A DNA stretch of 64,000 nt from Collimonas fungivorans Ter331 (GCF_000221045.1 NC_015856.1:1864686-1928685); one strand, 5' to 3'; shown: positions 8,919 through 20,205, counted from the first letter of the stretch. Numbers and translations: made by a program. Notes: generated by a model not told the origin, from the letters alone.

Positions 8919-9668
8919 ATGCGTCGTAAACTTGTAGCCGGTAACTGGAAAATGAATGGCAGTCTGGTTGCCAATGCTGCATTACTGGCGGAAATCAAGG
9001 CCGGGCTGGCGGTTGCCGCTTGCGATATTGCTATCTGCGCACCGGCTCCTTATTTCGCGCAATGCCAGGCCGAGCTTGCCGGATCGGCAATTGCCTGGGG
9101 CGGACAAGACGTTTCCGCGCACGCCGGCGGCGCTTATACCGGCGAAGTTGCGGTCAGCATGTTGCAGGATTTTGCTTGCCGCTACGTTATCGTCGGCCAT
9201 TCCGAGCGGCGCGCTTATCACGCGGAAAGCGACGGACTGGTGGCGCAAAAGGCGCTGCGTGCCTTGCTGGCGGGTGTGACGCCAATTGTCTGCGTCGGCG
9301 AAACCCTGGTCGAGCGTGAAGCCGGCCAGACCGATGCGGTAGTAGGGCGGCAGCTGGCGGCGGTGCTGGATGTGCTGGATGCAGCCGACCTGGCTCGGAT
9401 CGTGGTGGCGTATGAGCCGGTATGGGCGATCGGCACCGGCAAGACAGCGACGCCGCAGATGGCGCAAGATGTGCACCTGGCCTTGCGCGCCATGCTGGCA
9501 GGGAAGAATCCCACGGCGGCAGTTGAAGTAAAGATTTTGTATGGCGGCAGCATGAAGCCTGACAACGCTGCCGAATTGCTGGCCATGCCGGACATAGACG
9601 GCGGCCTGATTGGCGGCGCAGCGTTGAAGGCGGTTGATTTTCTGGCGATTGTCGCTGCAGCCCGGTAG
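8919..9668 (+). CDS. tpiA: Triosephosphate isomerase
   Basis: 249 residues from the ATG at 8919 ([14 protein letters not shown]); upstream in-frame codons lack support. The catalytic residues are visible: Lys in NWKMN, His in VGHSERR and Glu in [12 protein letters not shown], with the phosphate-binding [14 protein letters not shown] near the end. It interconverts dihydroxyacetone phosphate and glyceraldehyde 3-phosphate. tpiA-secG-tRNA-Leu-nuo is a common order in Burkholderiales; secG starts 57 bp downstream and is probably cotranscribed. Confidence 0.97.
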   Translation: MRRKLVAGNWKMNGSLVANAALLAEIKAGLAVAACDIAICAPAPYFAQCQAELAGSAIAWGGQDVSAHAGGAYTGEVAVSMLQDFACRYVIVGHSERRAYHAESDGLVAQKALRALLAGVTPIVCVGETLVEREAGQTDAVVGRQLAAVLDVLDAADLARIVVAYEPVWAIGTGKTATPQMAQDVHLALRAMLAGKNPTAAVEVKILYGGSMKPDNAAELLAMPDIDGGLIGGAALKAVDFLAIVAAAR

Positions 9669-9725
9669 TTCGATAGTCCGGATTTAGTAAAAATAAAGCA
9701 TTAACTCTTCTTGGAAATCTATTAA

Positions 9726-10166
9726 ATGAACACAGTATTTAACATCATTGTCATCGTTCAGGTGTTGTCGGCGTTGACGATCATCGGCCTGGTGCTGCTG
9801 CAGCATGGCAAGGGTGCCGACATGGGCGCGGCTTTCGGCTCCGGCGCTTCCGGCAGCCTGTTCGGCGCTACCGGCTCTTCGAATTTCCTGTCGAAGTCGA
9901 CCGGCGCGGCGGCAGCGCTTTTCTTTATCGCGACATTGGCATTGGTGTACTTGGGGAATCATCGTTCGGCGGTTACCGGCGGCGTGATGGAAAATCTGCC
10001 TGCGGCTTCGGCCCCGGCAGCGGCAACTCCAGCAACAGCGGCGCCTGCAGCAGCAATTCCAGATACATCGGCGGCGCCGGCGGCAGCTTCCGGATCGGCT
10101 AGCGCAGCAGCTTCCGTGCCGACACCGTCGACCGGCAGCGCGCAGTCGAATCAAATTCCAAAGTAA
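9726..10166 (+). CDS. secG: Protein translocase subunit SecG
   Basis: 146 residues. Two membrane helices (about 5-25 and 55-75) flank the conserved cytoplasmic loop HGKGADMGAAFGSGASGSLFGATGSSNFL. After the second helix comes a long low-complexity Ala/Pro/Ser tail (about residues 95-146), common in betaproteobacterial SecG and the reason it is longer than the ~110 residues of E. coli. SecG assists SecYE in protein export. It follows tpiA and precedes tRNA-Leu. Confidence 0.95.
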   Translation: MNTVFNIIVIVQVLSALTIIGLVLLQHGKGADMGAAFGSGASGSLFGATGSSNFLSKSTGAAAALFFIATLALVYLGNHRSAVTGGVMENLPAASAPAAATPATAAPAAAIPDTSAAPAAASGSASAAASVPTPSTGSAQSNQIPK

Positions 10167-10211
10167 GACTAGTCCCACAGTGAAATTGCTGACTTTTAAT
10201 CCGATTGTGCA

Positions 10212-10241
10212 TTGAACAAAAGTACCAAATCAGGTTAAAAT
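10212..10241 (+). promoter_or_regulatory. Probable sigma-70 promoter of tRNA-Leu
   Basis: TTGAAC (10212-10217) and TAAAAT (10236-10241) resemble -35 and -10 boxes with an 18-base spacer; the tRNA begins 11 bases after the -10 box. It lies in the 85-bp gap after secG, so the tRNA need not depend on tpiA-secG transcription. Confidence 0.6.
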
Positions 10242-10251
10242 ACGCGCTTAT

Positions 10252-10336
10252 GCCGACGTGGTGAAATTGGTAGACACGCTATCTTGAGGGGGTAGTGGCG
10301 AAAGCTGTGCGAGTTCGAGTCTCGCCGTCGGCACCA
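10252..10336 (+). tRNA. tRNA-Leu (anticodon GAG)
   Basis: 85 bases including encoded CCA. The acceptor GCCGACG pairs with CGTCGGC; the anticodon stem CTATC/GGTAG encloses TTGAGGG with anticodon GAG at 10286-10288, reading CUC/CUU. There is a long class-II variable arm, and the T-arm is GCGAG-TTCGAGT-CTCGC. A leftward frame over this gene is a shadow, not a protein. Confidence 0.97.
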
Positions 10337-10345
10337 AAGAATATG

Positions 10346-10379
10346 AGGCCAGCAACGGTTGCCCCTGCGCTGGCTTTTT
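10346..10379 (+). terminator. Rho-independent terminator after tRNA-Leu
   Basis: AGGCCAGC (10346-10353) pairs with GCTGGCTT (10369-10376) across a 15-base loop, followed by a short T-run ending at 10379. It is 9 bases after the tRNA CCA end and separates the tRNA from nuoA. Confidence 0.6.
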
Positions 10380-10482
10380 GTCGAGGAACTTGTGGCGTGG
10401 TTTGCCGGATTGGGGGCGTCAGGTTTGAGGATTCGAACCGGCAAATCATTCTGCTAATCGTTCAAACTACTGGCGCAAAATC

Positions 10483-10842
10483 GTGAACCTCGAAAATTAT
10501 TTTCCCGTCCTGCTGTTTATTCTGATCGGTATCGCGGTTGGCATTGCCCCGCAAGTGCTTGGTCGTGTACTTGGGCCGCATCGGCCCGACTCCCAAAAAA
10601 CTTCTCCATACGAATGCGGTTTTGAAGCATTCGAAGACGCGCGCATGAAATTCGATGTGCGTTATTACCTTGTCGCCATTTTGTTCATTTTGTTCGATCT
10701 GGAAACCGCATTTTTCTTCCCGTGGGGGGTTGCCATGCGCGACCTCGGTTGGCAGGGCTTTATCACGATGATGGTGTTTATCGCCGAATTCGCGGTGGGC
10801 TTCTGGTACATCTGGAAGCGCGGCGCTCTGGATTGGGAGTAA
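10483..10842 (+). CDS. nuoA: NADH-quinone oxidoreductase subunit A
   Basis: 119 residues starting at GTG (10483), giving [20 protein letters not shown]. Three membrane helices are seen, plus the conserved loop [39 protein letters not shown]; the Cys and the acidic residues of this loop shape the quinone cavity at the arm junction. It is the first of 14 nuo genes, with nuoB 3 bp downstream. Confidence 0.97.
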   Translation: MNLENYFPVLLFILIGIAVGIAPQVLGRVLGPHRPDSQKTSPYECGFEAFEDARMKFDVRYYLVAILFILFDLETAFFFPWGVAMRDLGWQGFITMMVFIAEFAVGFWYIWKRGALDWE

Positions 10843-10845
10843 GCC

Positions 10846-11322
10846 ATGTCTATTGAAGGTGTATTGAACGAAGGCTTTGTCACCACTACTGCTGACAAAC
10901 TGATCAACTGGACCCGTACCGGTTCGCTGTGGCCGATGACGTTCGGCCTGGCCTGCTGTGCCGTCGAAATGATGCATGCCGGCGCCTCGCGTTACGACAT
11001 GGACCGTTTTGGTGTAATCTTCCGGCCGTCGCCGCGTCAGTCCGACGTGATGATCGTGGCTGGCACGCTGTGCAACAAGATGGCGCCGGCCTTGCGCAAG
11101 GTGTACGACCAGATGCCGGAACCGCGCTGGGTGATTTCCATGGGCTCCTGCGCCAACGGCGGCGGCTACTATCACTACTCGTATTCGGTGGTGCGCGGCT
11201 GCGACCGCATTGTGCCGGTCGACATTTACGTGCCTGGCTGCCCGCCGACTGCGGAAGCGCTGCTGTATGGCATCATCCAGCTGCAAAACAAGATTCGCCG
11301 CACCAATACGATTGCGCGCTAA
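10846..11322 (+). CDS. nuoB: NADH-quinone oxidoreductase subunit B (cluster N2)
   Basis: 158 residues of the peripheral arm. The ligands of the terminal [4Fe-4S] cluster N2 are visible: the adjacent cysteines in [13 protein letters not shown], the Cys in [21 protein letters not shown] and the Cys in [17 protein letters not shown]. The segment [26 protein letters not shown] is near invariant. It passes electrons to ubiquinone. Confidence 0.98.
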   Translation: MSIEGVLNEGFVTTTADKLINWTRTGSLWPMTFGLACCAVEMMHAGASRYDMDRFGVIFRPSPRQSDVMIVAGTLCNKMAPALRKVYDQMPEPRWVISMGSCANGGGYYHYSYSVVRGCDRIVPVDIYVPGCPPTAEALLYGIIQLQNKIRRTNTIAR

Positions 11323-11331
11323 GAGAGCACC

Positions 11332-11928
11332 ATGACGACCAAACTGGAAACCCTGGAAGCCGCCGTGCGCAATGCGCTTGGCGACGACCTGCAAAGCCTG
11401 GCCGTGGCCTTCGGCGAGATCACGATCGTGGTCAAGGCTTCGAATTACCTGTCGGCGATGCGCGTGCTGCGCGATCACGCCGATACCCGTTTTGAAGAAC
11501 TGATCGACCTCTGCGGCGTCGATTATTCAACCTATGGCGACGGCGCCTGGGACGGCGCCCGTTTTGCGGCGGTTTCCCACCTGCTGTCGATAGAGCACAA
11601 CTGGCGCCTGCGGGTGCGCGTGTTTGCACCGGATGACGAAATGCCGATGCTGGCCTCGCTGACCGATATCTGGGCCTCGGCCAACTGGTATGAGCGCGAA
11701 GCTTTCGACTTTTTCGGCATCCTGTTCGAAGGTCATAACGACTTGCGCCGCATCCTCACCGACTACGGCTTCATCGGCCATCCGTTCCGCAAGGATTTCC
11801 CGGTGTCGGGTTATGTCGAGATGCGCTACGACGCTGAACAAAAACGCGTAATTTATCAACCCGTAACGATTGATCCGCGCGAGATTACGCCGCGGGTGAT
11901 TCGTGAAGAACATTACGGGATCAAATAA
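11332..11928 (+). CDS. nuoC: NADH-quinone oxidoreductase subunit C (30 kDa)
   Basis: 198 residues, a separate NuoC (not the NuoCD fusion of enterobacteria). The C-terminal signature [22 protein letters not shown], then [31 protein letters not shown], is complete. It is a structural peripheral-arm subunit. The last base of its stop codon is the first base of the nuoD start (TAATG), suggesting translational coupling. Confidence 0.97.
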   Translation: MTTKLETLEAAVRNALGDDLQSLAVAFGEITIVVKASNYLSAMRVLRDHADTRFEELIDLCGVDYSTYGDGAWDGARFAAVSHLLSIEHNWRLRVRVFAPDDEMPMLASLTDIWASANWYEREAFDFFGILFEGHNDLRRILTDYGFIGHPFRKDFPVSGYVEMRYDAEQKRVIYQPVTIDPREITPRVIREEHYGIK

Positions 11929-13181
11929 TGGCAGAAATCAAGAACTACACGCTGAACTTCGGCCCGCAGCATCCGGCCGCGCACGGCGTTTTGCGCCTGG
12001 TGCTGGAGCTCGACGGTGAAGTGATCCAGCGCGCCGACCCGCATATCGGCCTGCTGCACCGCGGCACCGAAAAGCTGGCGGAACAGAAAACCTACCTGCA
12101 ATCCGTGCCCTACATGGACCGCCTCGACTACGTGTCGATGATGTGCAACGAGCACGGCTACGTAATGGCGATCGAACGCCTGCTGGGCCTGGAAGTGCCG
12201 CTGCGCGCGCAGTACATCCGCGTCATGTTCGACGAAATCACGCGCCTGCTGAACCACCTGATGTGGATCGGCGCGCATGCGCTGGACGTCGGCGCGATGG
12301 CGGTGCTGCTGTATGCATTCCGCGAACGCGAAGATTTGATGGATTGCTACGAAGCAGTGTCCGGCGCCCGCATGCATGCGGCGTATTACCGTCCGGGCGG
12401 CGTTTACCGCGACCTGCCGGACACCATGCCGCAGCACAAGGCGTCGCTGGTGCGCAACGCCAAGGCGATCAGCGCCCTGAATGAAAACCGCCAGGGTTCC
12501 CTGCTGGACTTCATCGAAGATTTCACCGTGCGCTTCCCGAAATACGTGGATGAATACGAGACGCTGCTGACCGACAACCGCATCTGGAAACAGCGCCTGG
12601 TCGGCATCGGCGTGGTGTCGCCGGAGCGTGCCAAGGCGATGGGCTTTACCGGCGCGATGCTGCGCGGTTCGGGCGTCGAATGGGATTTGCGCAAGAAGCA
12701 GCCGTACGAAGTGTACGACTTGCTGGACTTCGACATCCCGGTCGGCAAGAACGGCGACTGCTACGACCGCTACCTGGTGCGTGTGGAAGAAATGCGCCAG
12801 TCCAACCGGATCATCAAGCAATGCGTAGAATGGCTGCGCAACAACAGCGGTCCTGTGATGACGACCAACCACAAGGTTGCGCCATCGTCGCGGATCGACA
12901 TGAAATCGAACATGGAAGAGCTGATCCATCACTTCAAGCTCTTCACTGAAGGTTTCCATGTGCCGCCGGGCGAAGCGTATGCCGCGGTCGAGCATCCGAA
13001 GGGCGAATTCGGCGTCTACATCGTCTCCGATGGCGCCAACAAGCCGTACCGCCTGAAAATCCGTGCACCTGGCTTCCCGCATCTGCAAGGTTTGAACGAA
13101 ATGGCCAAGGGCCACATGATCGCCGATGCCGTCACCATCATCGGCACGCAGGATATCGTGTTCGGCGAAATTGACCGTTAA
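11928..13181 (+). CDS. nuoD: NADH-quinone oxidoreductase subunit D (49 kDa)
   Basis: 417 residues. [39 protein letters not shown] and [12 protein letters not shown] near the N-terminus and [23 protein letters not shown] near the C-terminus are the [NiFe]-hydrogenase-like large-subunit signatures that form the quinone site with NuoB; the hydrogenase metal cysteines are absent, as in all NuoD. It overlaps nuoC by one base. A 76-bp gap with a short tandem repeat precedes nuoE. Confidence 0.98.
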   Translation: MAEIKNYTLNFGPQHPAAHGVLRLVLELDGEVIQRADPHIGLLHRGTEKLAEQKTYLQSVPYMDRLDYVSMMCNEHGYVMAIERLLGLEVPLRAQYIRVMFDEITRLLNHLMWIGAHALDVGAMAVLLYAFREREDLMDCYEAVSGARMHAAYYRPGGVYRDLPDTMPQHKASLVRNAKAISALNENRQGSLLDFIEDFTVRFPKYVDEYETLLTDNRIWKQRLVGIGVVSPERAKAMGFTGAMLRGSGVEWDLRKKQPYEVYDLLDFDIPVGKNGDCYDRYLVRVEEMRQSNRIIKQCVEWLRNNSGPVMTTNHKVAPSSRIDMKSNMEELIHHFKLFTEGFHVPPGEAYAAVEHPKGEFGVYIVSDGANKPYRLKIRAPGFPHLQGLNEMAKGHMIADAVTIIGTQDIVFGEIDR

Positions 13182-13197
13182 GTAGTCTGCTGTTGCT

Positions 13198-13224
13198 ACG
13201 CAGTTATTACCACGCAGTTATTAC
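13198..13224. repeat. Two tandem copies of a 13-base word in the nuoD-nuoE gap
   Basis: ACGCAGTTATTAC occurs at 13198-13210 and 13212-13224 (14-base period). It is intergenic; nothing shows a function, and local slippage duplication is the simplest explanation. Confidence 0.8.
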
Positions 13225-13257
13225 TAATTAACTACTAGCGCAAAACACCGCGCACGA

Positions 13258-13761
13258 ATGGCCAACGACATGTTGTTAAGTCAAGATACATACAAAAAGA
13301 TCGATCGCGAAGTAGCGAAATTCCCCGCCGACCAGAAACAGTCGGCGGTGATGGCCGCACTGGCGATTGCGCAGGATGAAAAGGGCTGGCTGGCGCCGGA
13401 AACCATGCAGGATGTCGCAGACTACCTGGGCATGCCCGCCATCGCGGTGCAGGAAGTCGCGACCTTTTACAATATGTACAACACCAAGCCGGTCGGCAAG
13501 CACAAGATCAGCATCTGCACCAATTTGCCATGCCAGCTGTCCGGCGGCGAGCGCGCGGCGGAGCATCTGAAGCACAAGCTCGGCATCGATTTCCGCGAAA
13601 CCACGGCCGATGGCCTGTTCACGCTGGTCGAGGGCGAATGCATGGGCGCCTGCGGCGATGCGCCGGTGCTGCTGGTGAATAACAAACGCATGTGTAGCTG
13701 GATGTCGAACGAAAAGATTGACGGCTTGCTCCAGGAACTCAGTGAGGTAGCCCCCAAATGA
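13258..13761 (+). CDS. nuoE: NADH-quinone oxidoreductase subunit E (24 kDa)
   Basis: 167 residues. The thioredoxin-like C-terminal domain binds [2Fe-2S] cluster N1a through CTNLPC (C-x4-C) and GECMGAC (C-x3-C). The helical N-terminal part has [24 protein letters not shown] and [10 protein letters not shown]. It sits beside NuoF in the NADH-oxidising module. The end overlaps the nuoF start by four bases (ATGA). Confidence 0.97.
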   Translation: MANDMLLSQDTYKKIDREVAKFPADQKQSAVMAALAIAQDEKGWLAPETMQDVADYLGMPAIAVQEVATFYNMYNTKPVGKHKISICTNLPCQLSGGERAAEHLKHKLGIDFRETTADGLFTLVEGECMGACGDAPVLLVNNKRMCSWMSNEKIDGLLQELSEVAPK

Positions 13762-15053
13762 CCAGCCTGCACAACCGTCATATCAATCCGCTGATCCTGG
13801 CCAACCTGGACGGCGACAACTGGCACTACGCCGATTACGTCAAGCGCGGCGGCTATACCGCCCTCAAGCGCATCCTCTCCGAAGGCATCACCCCGGAACA
13901 AGTCATCGCCGAACTGAAAGCCGGTTCGCTGCGCGGCCGCGGCGGCGCCGGTTTCCCGACCGGCCTGAAGTGGAGCTTCATGCCGCGCCAGTTCCCGGGA
14001 CAAAAATACCTGGTCTGCAACACCGACGAAGGCGAGCCTGGCACATTCAAGGATCGCGACATCATCCGCTACAATCCGCATTCGCTGATTGAAGGCATGG
14101 CCATCGGCGCTTACGCCATGGGCATTTCGGTCGGCTACAACTACATCCACGGCGAAATCTGGTCCGGCTACGAGCGCTTCGAAGAAGCGCTGGACGAGGC
14201 CCGTGCGGCAGGCGCCCTGGGCGACAAGATCTTCGGCAGCGAATTCAATTTCCAGCTGCACGCATTCCATGGCTACGGCGCATACATCTGCGGCGAAGAA
14301 ACGGCCTTGCTGGAATCGCTGGAAGGCAAGAAGGGCCAGCCGCGCTTCAAGCCGCCGTTCCCGGCCAGCTTCGGCCTGTACGGCAAGCCGACCACGATCA
14401 ACAATACCGAGACTTTCGCGGCCGTGCCTTTCCTGCTCAACATGGGCGGCGCAGCCTACCTGGAACTCGGCAAGCCGAACAACGGCGGCACCAAGATCTT
14501 CTCGATCTCGGGCGACGTCGAAAAGCCGGGCAATTACGAAGTGCCGCTGGGTACGCCGTTCGCCAAGCTGATGGAGCTGGCCGGCGGCATGCGCGGCGGC
14601 AAGAAGATCAAGGCCGTGATCCCTGGCGGCTCGTCGGCGCCGGTGATCAAGGGCGACGTCATGATGGACACCGACCTCGATTACGATTCGATCGCCAAGG
14701 CTGGCTCGATGCTGGGCTCGGGCGCCGTGATCGTGATGGACGAAACGCGCTGCATGGTGAAATCGCTGCTGCGCCTGTCGTACTTCTATTTCGAGGAATC
14801 CTGCGGCCAGTGCACGCCATGCCGCGAAGGCACGGGCTGGCTGTACCGTCTGGTGCACCGGATTGAAACCGGCCACGGCCGTCCGGAAGACATGGATCTG
14901 CTGGATACGGTAGCCGGCAACATCATGGGCCGCACCATCTGTGCGCTCGGCGATGCGGCAGCGATGCCGGTGCGCGGTTTCCTGAAGAATTATCGCGAAG
15001 AATTTGAATATCACATCGAGCATAAGCATTGCTTGGTGCCGGCATACGTTTAA
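13758..15053 (+). CDS. nuoF: NADH-quinone oxidoreductase subunit F (51 kDa, FMN and NADH site)
   Basis: 431 residues. [16 protein letters not shown] and the following [15 protein letters not shown] form the NADH/FMN site. The C-terminal [14 protein letters not shown] plus a later Cys ([10 protein letters not shown]) bind [4Fe-4S] cluster N3. It accepts hydride from NADH. Coupled by overlap to nuoE; nuoG follows after 48 bp. Confidence 0.98.
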   Translation: MTSLHNRHINPLILANLDGDNWHYADYVKRGGYTALKRILSEGITPEQVIAELKAGSLRGRGGAGFPTGLKWSFMPRQFPGQKYLVCNTDEGEPGTFKDRDIIRYNPHSLIEGMAIGAYAMGISVGYNYIHGEIWSGYERFEEALDEARAAGALGDKIFGSEFNFQLHAFHGYGAYICGEETALLESLEGKKGQPRFKPPFPASFGLYGKPTTINNTETFAAVPFLLNMGGAAYLELGKPNNGGTKIFSISGDVEKPGNYEVPLGTPFAKLMELAGGMRGGKKIKAVIPGGSSAPVIKGDVMMDTDLDYDSIAKAGSMLGSGAVIVMDETRCMVKSLLRLSYFYFEESCGQCTPCREGTGWLYRLVHRIETGHGRPEDMDLLDTVAGNIMGRTICALGDAAAMPVRGFLKNYREEFEYHIEHKHCLVPAYV

Positions 15054-15101
15054 GCCTGCGCAAGCAGCGTGCAAAACACTTAGGCAAGAAAAGCAAAAGC
15101 C

Positions 15102-17444
15102 ATGGTTGAAATCGAAATAGACGGCAAGAAAGTGGAAGTCCAAGAGGGCAGCATGGTAATGGATGCTGCCAACAAGATTGGCACTTACATTCCGCACTTC
15201 TGCTATCACAAAAAACTCTCTATCGCGGCCAACTGCCGCATGTGCCTGGTCGAGGTGGAAAAAGCGCCGAAGGCGCTGCCGGCCTGCGCCACGCCGGTGA
15301 CCGCCGGCATGATCGTGCGCACCGCCAGCGAAAAGGCCACCACTGCGCAAAAGAGCGTGATGGAATTCCTGCTGATCAATCACCCGCTGGATTGCCCGAT
15401 CTGCGACCAGGGCGGCGAATGCCAGCTGCAGGATCTGGCGGTCGGCTACGGCAAATCGTCTTCCCGCTACGAAGAAGAAAAGCGCGTAGTGGCGCCGAAA
15501 GACGCCGGTCCGCTGATCTCCATGCAGGAAATGAGCCGTTGCATCCAGTGCACCCGCTGCGTCCGTTTCGGCCAGGAAATCGCCGGTGTGATGGAATTCG
15601 GCATGGTCGGCCGCGGTGAGCATTCCGAGATCACTACCTTTGTCGGCAAGACCGTCAACTCCGAACTGTCGGGCAACATGATCGACCTGTGCCCGGTCGG
15701 CGCCTTGACATCCAAGCCGTTCCGCTACAGCGCCCGCACCTGGGAATTGTCGCGCCGCAAATCGGTCAGCCCGCATGACGGCCTGGGCGCCAACCTGGTG
15801 GTGCAAGTCAAGTCCGGCAAGGTGATGCGCGTGCTGCCGCTGGAAAACAACGACGTCAACGAATGCTGGCTGTCGGACAAGGACCGCTTCGCCTATGAAG
15901 GCTTGAACAGCGACGAGCGCCTGACCAAGCCTATGCTCAAGCAAGACGGCAAGTGGCAGGAAGTCGAATGGCAGACCGCGCTGGAATATGTGGCGCACGG
16001 CCTGCGCAATATCCGCCACGAGCATGGCGCTGACGCCATCGCCGCTGTCGGCACTCCGTATTCGACGCTGGAAGAATTGTCGCTGCTGCAAAAAGTGGCG
16101 CGCGGCCTGGGTTCGGAAAACATCGATTTCCGCCTGCGCCAGTCCGACTTCGCGCTGGATGGCAAGGTCATGCCATGGCTGGGCATGTCGATCAACGAAT
16201 TCGCACAGCTCGACCGCACCTTCATCATCGGCTCGTTCCTGCGCAAGGATCATCCGCTGCTGTCGGCGCGGGTGCGCCTGGGCATCAAGCGCGGCGCCAA
16301 GCTGAGCATCCTGCACGCCACCGACGACGACCTGCTGATGCCGGTCGCCAACAAGATGATCGTGGCGCCGTCGGCCTGGCTGTCGGCCCTGGGCCAGGTC
16401 GCGGTCGCCGTGGCGCAAGCCAAGAGCATTGCGGTTCCTGCCGGTTTCGAGAATGTCGAAGCCTCGGCGGAAGCCAAGCAGACCGCCGCCAGCCTGCTGT
16501 CCGGCGAATCCAAGGCAGTATTGCTGGGCAACGCCGCCGCACAACATCCGCAAGCTTCGCAGCTGCACGCAGTGGCGCAATGGATTGCACAGCAGACCGG
16601 CGCCAAGTTCGGTTACCTGACCGAAGCCGGCAACACCGTCGGCGGCTACTGGGCCAACGCCTTGCCTGCCGCGGGCAAGGGCCGCAATGCGCAACAGATT
16701 TTCGCACAGCCGCACAAGGCTTACGTGTTGTTGAACGCCGAGCCTGAGCTGGACAGCTTCGATCCGCAAACTGCTGTTGCAGCGCTGAAGCAGGCCGAGA
16801 TGGTTGTGACCTTGTCGGCTTACAAGCACGGCGCGGAATACTCCGACGTGCTGCTGCCGATTGCGCCGTTCACCGAAACTTCCGGCACTTTTGTCAACTG
16901 CGAAGGCCGCGCGCAAAGCTTCAACGGCACCGTCCGGCCAATGGGCGATGCCCGTCCGGCATGGAAAGTGCTGCGCGTGCTGGGCAACCTGCTGGGCTTG
17001 CCTGGTTTCGACTACGACACTTCGGAAGCGATTCGCGATGAAGTGCTGGGCACCGGCGAAGTTGCCGCGGCCAACCTGGCGGCACGCCTGAACAACATCA
17101 GCGACCTGCAACCGCAAGCCGTGGCGCAAACCGCCGACGGCGCGCTGGAACGCATCGCTGACGTGCCTATCTATTTTGGCGACGCCGTAGTGCGTCGCGC
17201 CGTTTCGCTGCAAGAGACCGTGGACGGCCAGGCGCCGCAAGCATGGCTGTCTGCTGCGCTGGCGGCAAAACTGGGCATCGCCGCCGGCGACCGCGTCAAT
17301 CTCAAACAAGGGCAGGGCGCTGCCGCGCTGGCGGCGGCGATTGATCCTGCGTTGCCGGAAAACGTGGTACGCGTCGCAGCTTCGCATGCCTCGACCGCGG
17401 CACTGGGCGCAATGTTTGGTTCTATCGTAGTGGAGAAAGCATGA
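15102..17444 (+). CDS. nuoG: NADH-quinone oxidoreductase subunit G (75 kDa)
   Basis: 780 residues. The N-terminal ferredoxin domain has [20 protein letters not shown] plus CATP for [2Fe-2S] N1b; [14 protein letters not shown] gives the His-liganded N5 cluster; [13 protein letters not shown] with LCPVGAL gives N4. The remainder (about 220-780) is a molybdopterin-oxidoreductase-like fold without cofactor function. It relays electrons from NuoF toward NuoI. The end overlaps nuoH by four bases. Confidence 0.97.
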   Translation: MVEIEIDGKKVEVQEGSMVMDAANKIGTYIPHFCYHKKLSIAANCRMCLVEVEKAPKALPACATPVTAGMIVRTASEKATTAQKSVMEFLLINHPLDCPICDQGGECQLQDLAVGYGKSSSRYEEEKRVVAPKDAGPLISMQEMSRCIQCTRCVRFGQEIAGVMEFGMVGRGEHSEITTFVGKTVNSELSGNMIDLCPVGALTSKPFRYSARTWELSRRKSVSPHDGLGANLVVQVKSGKVMRVLPLENNDVNECWLSDKDRFAYEGLNSDERLTKPMLKQDGKWQEVEWQTALEYVAHGLRNIRHEHGADAIAAVGTPYSTLEELSLLQKVARGLGSENIDFRLRQSDFALDGKVMPWLGMSINEFAQLDRTFIIGSFLRKDHPLLSARVRLGIKRGAKLSILHATDDDLLMPVANKMIVAPSAWLSALGQVAVAVAQAKSIAVPAGFENVEASAEAKQTAASLLSGESKAVLLGNAAAQHPQASQLHAVAQWIAQQTGAKFGYLTEAGNTVGGYWANALPAAGKGRNAQQIFAQPHKAYVLLNAEPELDSFDPQTAVAALKQAEMVVTLSAYKHGAEYSDVLLPIAPFTETSGTFVNCEGRAQSFNGTVRPMGDARPAWKVLRVLGNLLGLPGFDYDTSEAIRDEVLGTGEVAAANLAARLNNISDLQPQAVAQTADGALERIADVPIYFGDAVVRRAVSLQETVDGQAPQAWLSAALAAKLGIAAGDRVNLKQGQGAAALAAAIDPALPENVVRVAASHASTAALGAMFGSIVVEKA

Positions 17445-18511
17445 TGGATCATTTCATCGCTGCCATCAATGCCACCGGCGCCGACTGGTTCGGCTTCATC
17501 TGGCCGCTGATCTGGAACCTGATCAAGATCATCGTCGTCGTCGTGCCGCTGCTGCTGTGCGTGGCCTACATGACTTACTGGGAGCGCAAGCTGATCGGCT
17601 GGATGCATATCCGCCTCGGCCCTAACCGGGTCGGTCCGGCCGGTCTGCTGCAGCCGATCGCCGACGCCCTCAAGCTGCTGCTGAAGGAAGTCACCTTGCC
17701 GGCGCGCGCCAACAAGGTCTTGTTCTTCATCGCACCGATCATGACCATCATGCCGGCGCTGGCCGCCTGGGCAGTGGTGCCGTTCGGTCCGGAAACCGTG
17801 CTGGCCAACGTCAACGCCGGCCTGCTGTTCGTGATGGCGATCACTTCGATGGAAGTCTACGGCGTGATCATCGCCGGCTGGGCTTCCAACTCCAAGTACG
17901 CCTTCCTCGGCGCGATGCGCGCTTCGGCGCAGATGGTGTCCTACGAAATTTCGATGGGCTTCGCCCTGGTGATCGTGCTGATGGTGTCCGGCAGCCTGAA
18001 CCTGACCGATATAGTGATGGCGCAAAGCAAAGGTTATTTCTACGATCACGGCGCTGCGTTCCTGTCGTGGAACTGGCTGTCGCTGCTGCCGGTGTTCCTG
18101 ATCTATTTCATTTCGGGCATTGCCGAAACCAACCGTCACCCGTTCGACGTAGTGGAAGGCGAGTCGGAAATCGTTGCCGGCCACATGATCGAGTACTCGG
18201 GCATGTCGTTCGCGATGTTCTTCCTGGCCGAATACGCCAACATGATCCTGGTCTCCATCCTGACCACGCTGCTGTTCATGGGCGGCTGGGCCTCGCCGCT
18301 GGCGATGCTGGACTGGATCCCGGGCTGGATCTGGCTCGGCGCCAAGACCTTCTTCATGCTGTCGGTGTTTATCTGGGTGCGTGCATCGTTCCCGCGTTAT
18401 CGCTATGACCAGATCATGCGTCTCGGCTGGAAAGTATTCATCCCCTTGATTCTCGCCTACCTGGTGATTGTCGCTGCCTGGATTCAAAGTCCATGGAATA
18501 TCTGGAAGTAA
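17441..18511 (+). CDS. nuoH: NADH-quinone oxidoreductase subunit H
   Basis: 356 residues, about eight membrane helices. The loops [38 protein letters not shown] and [30 protein letters not shown] are the conserved quinone-channel and E-channel segments. It anchors the peripheral arm to the membrane arm. The start overlaps the nuoG stop. Confidence 0.98.
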   Translation: MMDHFIAAINATGADWFGFIWPLIWNLIKIIVVVVPLLLCVAYMTYWERKLIGWMHIRLGPNRVGPAGLLQPIADALKLLLKEVTLPARANKVLFFIAPIMTIMPALAAWAVVPFGPETVLANVNAGLLFVMAITSMEVYGVIIAGWASNSKYAFLGAMRASAQMVSYEISMGFALVIVLMVSGSLNLTDIVMAQSKGYFYDHGAAFLSWNWLSLLPVFLIYFISGIAETNRHPFDVVEGESEIVAGHMIEYSGMSFAMFFLAEYANMILVSILTTLLFMGGWASPLAMLDWIPGWIWLGAKTFFMLSVFIWVRASFPRYRYDQIMRLGWKVFIPLILAYLVIVAAWIQSPWNIWK

Positions 18512-18527
18512 TGGAAGGTTAGTGAAA

Positions 18528-19016
18528 ATGGAAGCCATCAAGGATTTTTTCGGCAGTCTGATGCTGCTGGAGTTGCTCAAAGGGTTGCGGCTGACCGGCC
18601 GTTACCTGTTTGCGCGCAAGATTACCGTGCTGTTCCCGGAAGAAAAGACGCCGCAATCGCCGCGTTTCCGCGGCCTGCACGCGCTGCGCCGCTACCCGAA
18701 CGGCGAAGAGCGCTGCATCGCCTGCAAACTGTGCGAAGCGGTTTGCCCGGCGATGGCGATCACCATCGAGTCCGAACAGCGCGCCGACGGTTCGCGCCGC
18801 ACCACGCGCTACGACATCGACCTGACCAAATGCATTTTCTGCGGTTTCTGCGAAGAGTCTTGCCCGGTCGATTCGATCGTCGAGACCCACATCCTGGAGT
18901 ACCACGGTGAAAAGCGCGGCGATCTGTACTACACCAAGGAAATGCTGCTGGCCGTGGGCGACCGCTACGAACCCGAGATTGCCGCGGCGCGCGCTGCGGA
19001 TGCTGCATATCGTTAA
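18528..19016 (+). CDS. nuoI: NADH-quinone oxidoreductase subunit I (two [4Fe-4S])
   Basis: 162 residues from the ATG at 18528 ([10 protein letters not shown]); the frame is open further upstream, into nuoH, but the later start lies 16 bp past the nuoH stop. Two ferredoxin motifs are seen, [18 protein letters not shown] and [18 protein letters not shown], binding clusters N6a and N6b. It lies between NuoG and NuoB in the electron chain. A 112-bp gap follows before nuoJ. Confidence 0.97.
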   Translation: MEAIKDFFGSLMLLELLKGLRLTGRYLFARKITVLFPEEKTPQSPRFRGLHALRRYPNGEERCIACKLCEAVCPAMAITIESEQRADGSRRTTRYDIDLTKCIFCGFCEESCPVDSIVETHILEYHGEKRGDLYYTKEMLLAVGDRYEPEIAAARAADAAYR

Positions 19017-19128
19017 TTATTGAGCCGTTTGTTTAGTCAGTTGAGTACAGAGCAATTCGGCGCACGGCGGCGCCTCTTAAACTCTGTCCCGCAAATAACT
19101 AACTTTCGCAATTTGTTTATAGGCCATT

Positions 19129-19800
19129 ATGGAATTTAAGACCTTCTTGTTCTACGCGTTTTCGGTGGTGCTGGTGATCGCCGCCTTGCGCGTAATCACC
19201 GCACGCAATCCAGTGCACGCCGCGCTGTTCCTGGTATTGTCGTTTTTCTCCGCGGCCGGCATCTGGATGCTGCTGAAAGCCGAATTCCTGTCCATCGTGC
19301 TGGTGCTGGTGTATGTCGGCGCGGTGATGGTGCTGTTCCTGTTCGTGGTGATGATGCTCGATATTAACCTCGACAAGATGCGAGAGGGATTCTGGGGCTA
19401 CTTTCCGCTGGCGGCCACCGTCGGCACGGTCATCGTGCTGGAAATGGCCGCGGTCATCTTCCACGGTTTCCAGGGTTCCGAAGCCGACGTTCCCGCCATC
19501 TCGGCCAACATCGGCAACACCAAGGAGCTGGGCAAGCTGATCTACACCGAATATGTGTACGCGTTTGAAATCGCCGCCGTCATCTTGCTGGTGGCGATCG
19601 TCGCCGCGGTAGCCCTGACGCTGCGCCGCCGCAAGGACACCAAGTATTTCTCGCCTTCCGCTGCAGTCAAGGTCAAGAGCACCGACCGGGTTCGCATCGT
19701 GAAGATGAAGTCGGAAGCCAAGGTCGATCCGGTCGCGCCCGCGAATCCTGCCGCGCCCCTTGCAACTCCGCCGGCCGCACCAGCGGCCCCACAAAAATAA
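19129..19800 (+). CDS. nuoJ: NADH-quinone oxidoreductase subunit J
   Basis: 223 residues with five membrane helices; the helix-3 region LSIVLVLVYVGAVMVLFLFVVMML carries the pi-bulge involved in proton-pump coupling. After a basic patch (LRRRKDTKYF) comes a hydrophilic tail ending in an Ala/Pro-rich run (about 203-223), longer than in E. coli but usual for betaproteobacteria. nuoK starts 12 bp later. Confidence 0.96.
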   Translation: MEFKTFLFYAFSVVLVIAALRVITARNPVHAALFLVLSFFSAAGIWMLLKAEFLSIVLVLVYVGAVMVLFLFVVMMLDINLDKMREGFWGYFPLAATVGTVIVLEMAAVIFHGFQGSEADVPAISANIGNTKELGKLIYTEYVYAFEIAAVILLVAIVAAVALTLRRRKDTKYFSPSAAVKVKSTDRVRIVKMKSEAKVDPVAPANPAAPLATPPAAPAAPQK

Positions 19801-19812
19801 CAAGGACGCAAT

Positions 19813-20121
19813 ATGGCAATTTCGCTCGCTCATTATCTGATCCTTGGCGCGATCCTGTTTTCGATCGGCATCGTCGGCATTTTCCTGAACCGCAAGAACC
19901 TGATCGTATTGCTGATGGCAATCGAACTGATGCTGCTGGCGGTGAACATGAATTTCATCGCCTTCTCGTATTACCTGGGCGATGCGGCAGGGCAGATTTT
20001 CGTTTTCTTTATCCTCACGGTAGCAGCTGCCGAATCGGCAATTGGCTTGGCCATCCTGGTGGCGTTGTTCCGTAACCTGGACACCATCAATGTGGAAGAT
20101 CTGGACAGCCTGAAGGGCTAG
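19813..20121 (+). CDS. nuoK: NADH-quinone oxidoreductase subunit K
   Basis: 102 residues, three helices, with the conserved membrane glutamates in [16 protein letters not shown] and [17 protein letters not shown]. These form part of the central proton pathway. Size and sequence are normal; 84 bp separate it from nuoL. Confidence 0.97.
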   Translation: MAISLAHYLILGAILFSIGIVGIFLNRKNLIVLLMAIELMLLAVNMNFIAFSYYLGDAAGQIFVFFILTVAAAESAIGLAILVALFRNLDTINVEDLDSLKG

Positions 20122-20205
20122 GCTGACGAGGTGTGGCGCCGGCGGCCTGGCTGCCGGCACATGGAATACGCAGACAACAAATAACGAATAAAGATAAGGT
20201 TCATC

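Noticed and set aside
10235..10444. 69-residue minus-strand frame over tRNA-Leu
   Set aside because: Its RRRDSNSH-like sequence is the well-known reverse-strand shadow of a tRNA.
13467..17387. A 1306-residue open frame on the minus strand
   Set aside because: It lies antisense to nuoE, nuoF and nuoG, is His/Arg/Gln-rich with no domains, and is a by-product of high GC codon use.
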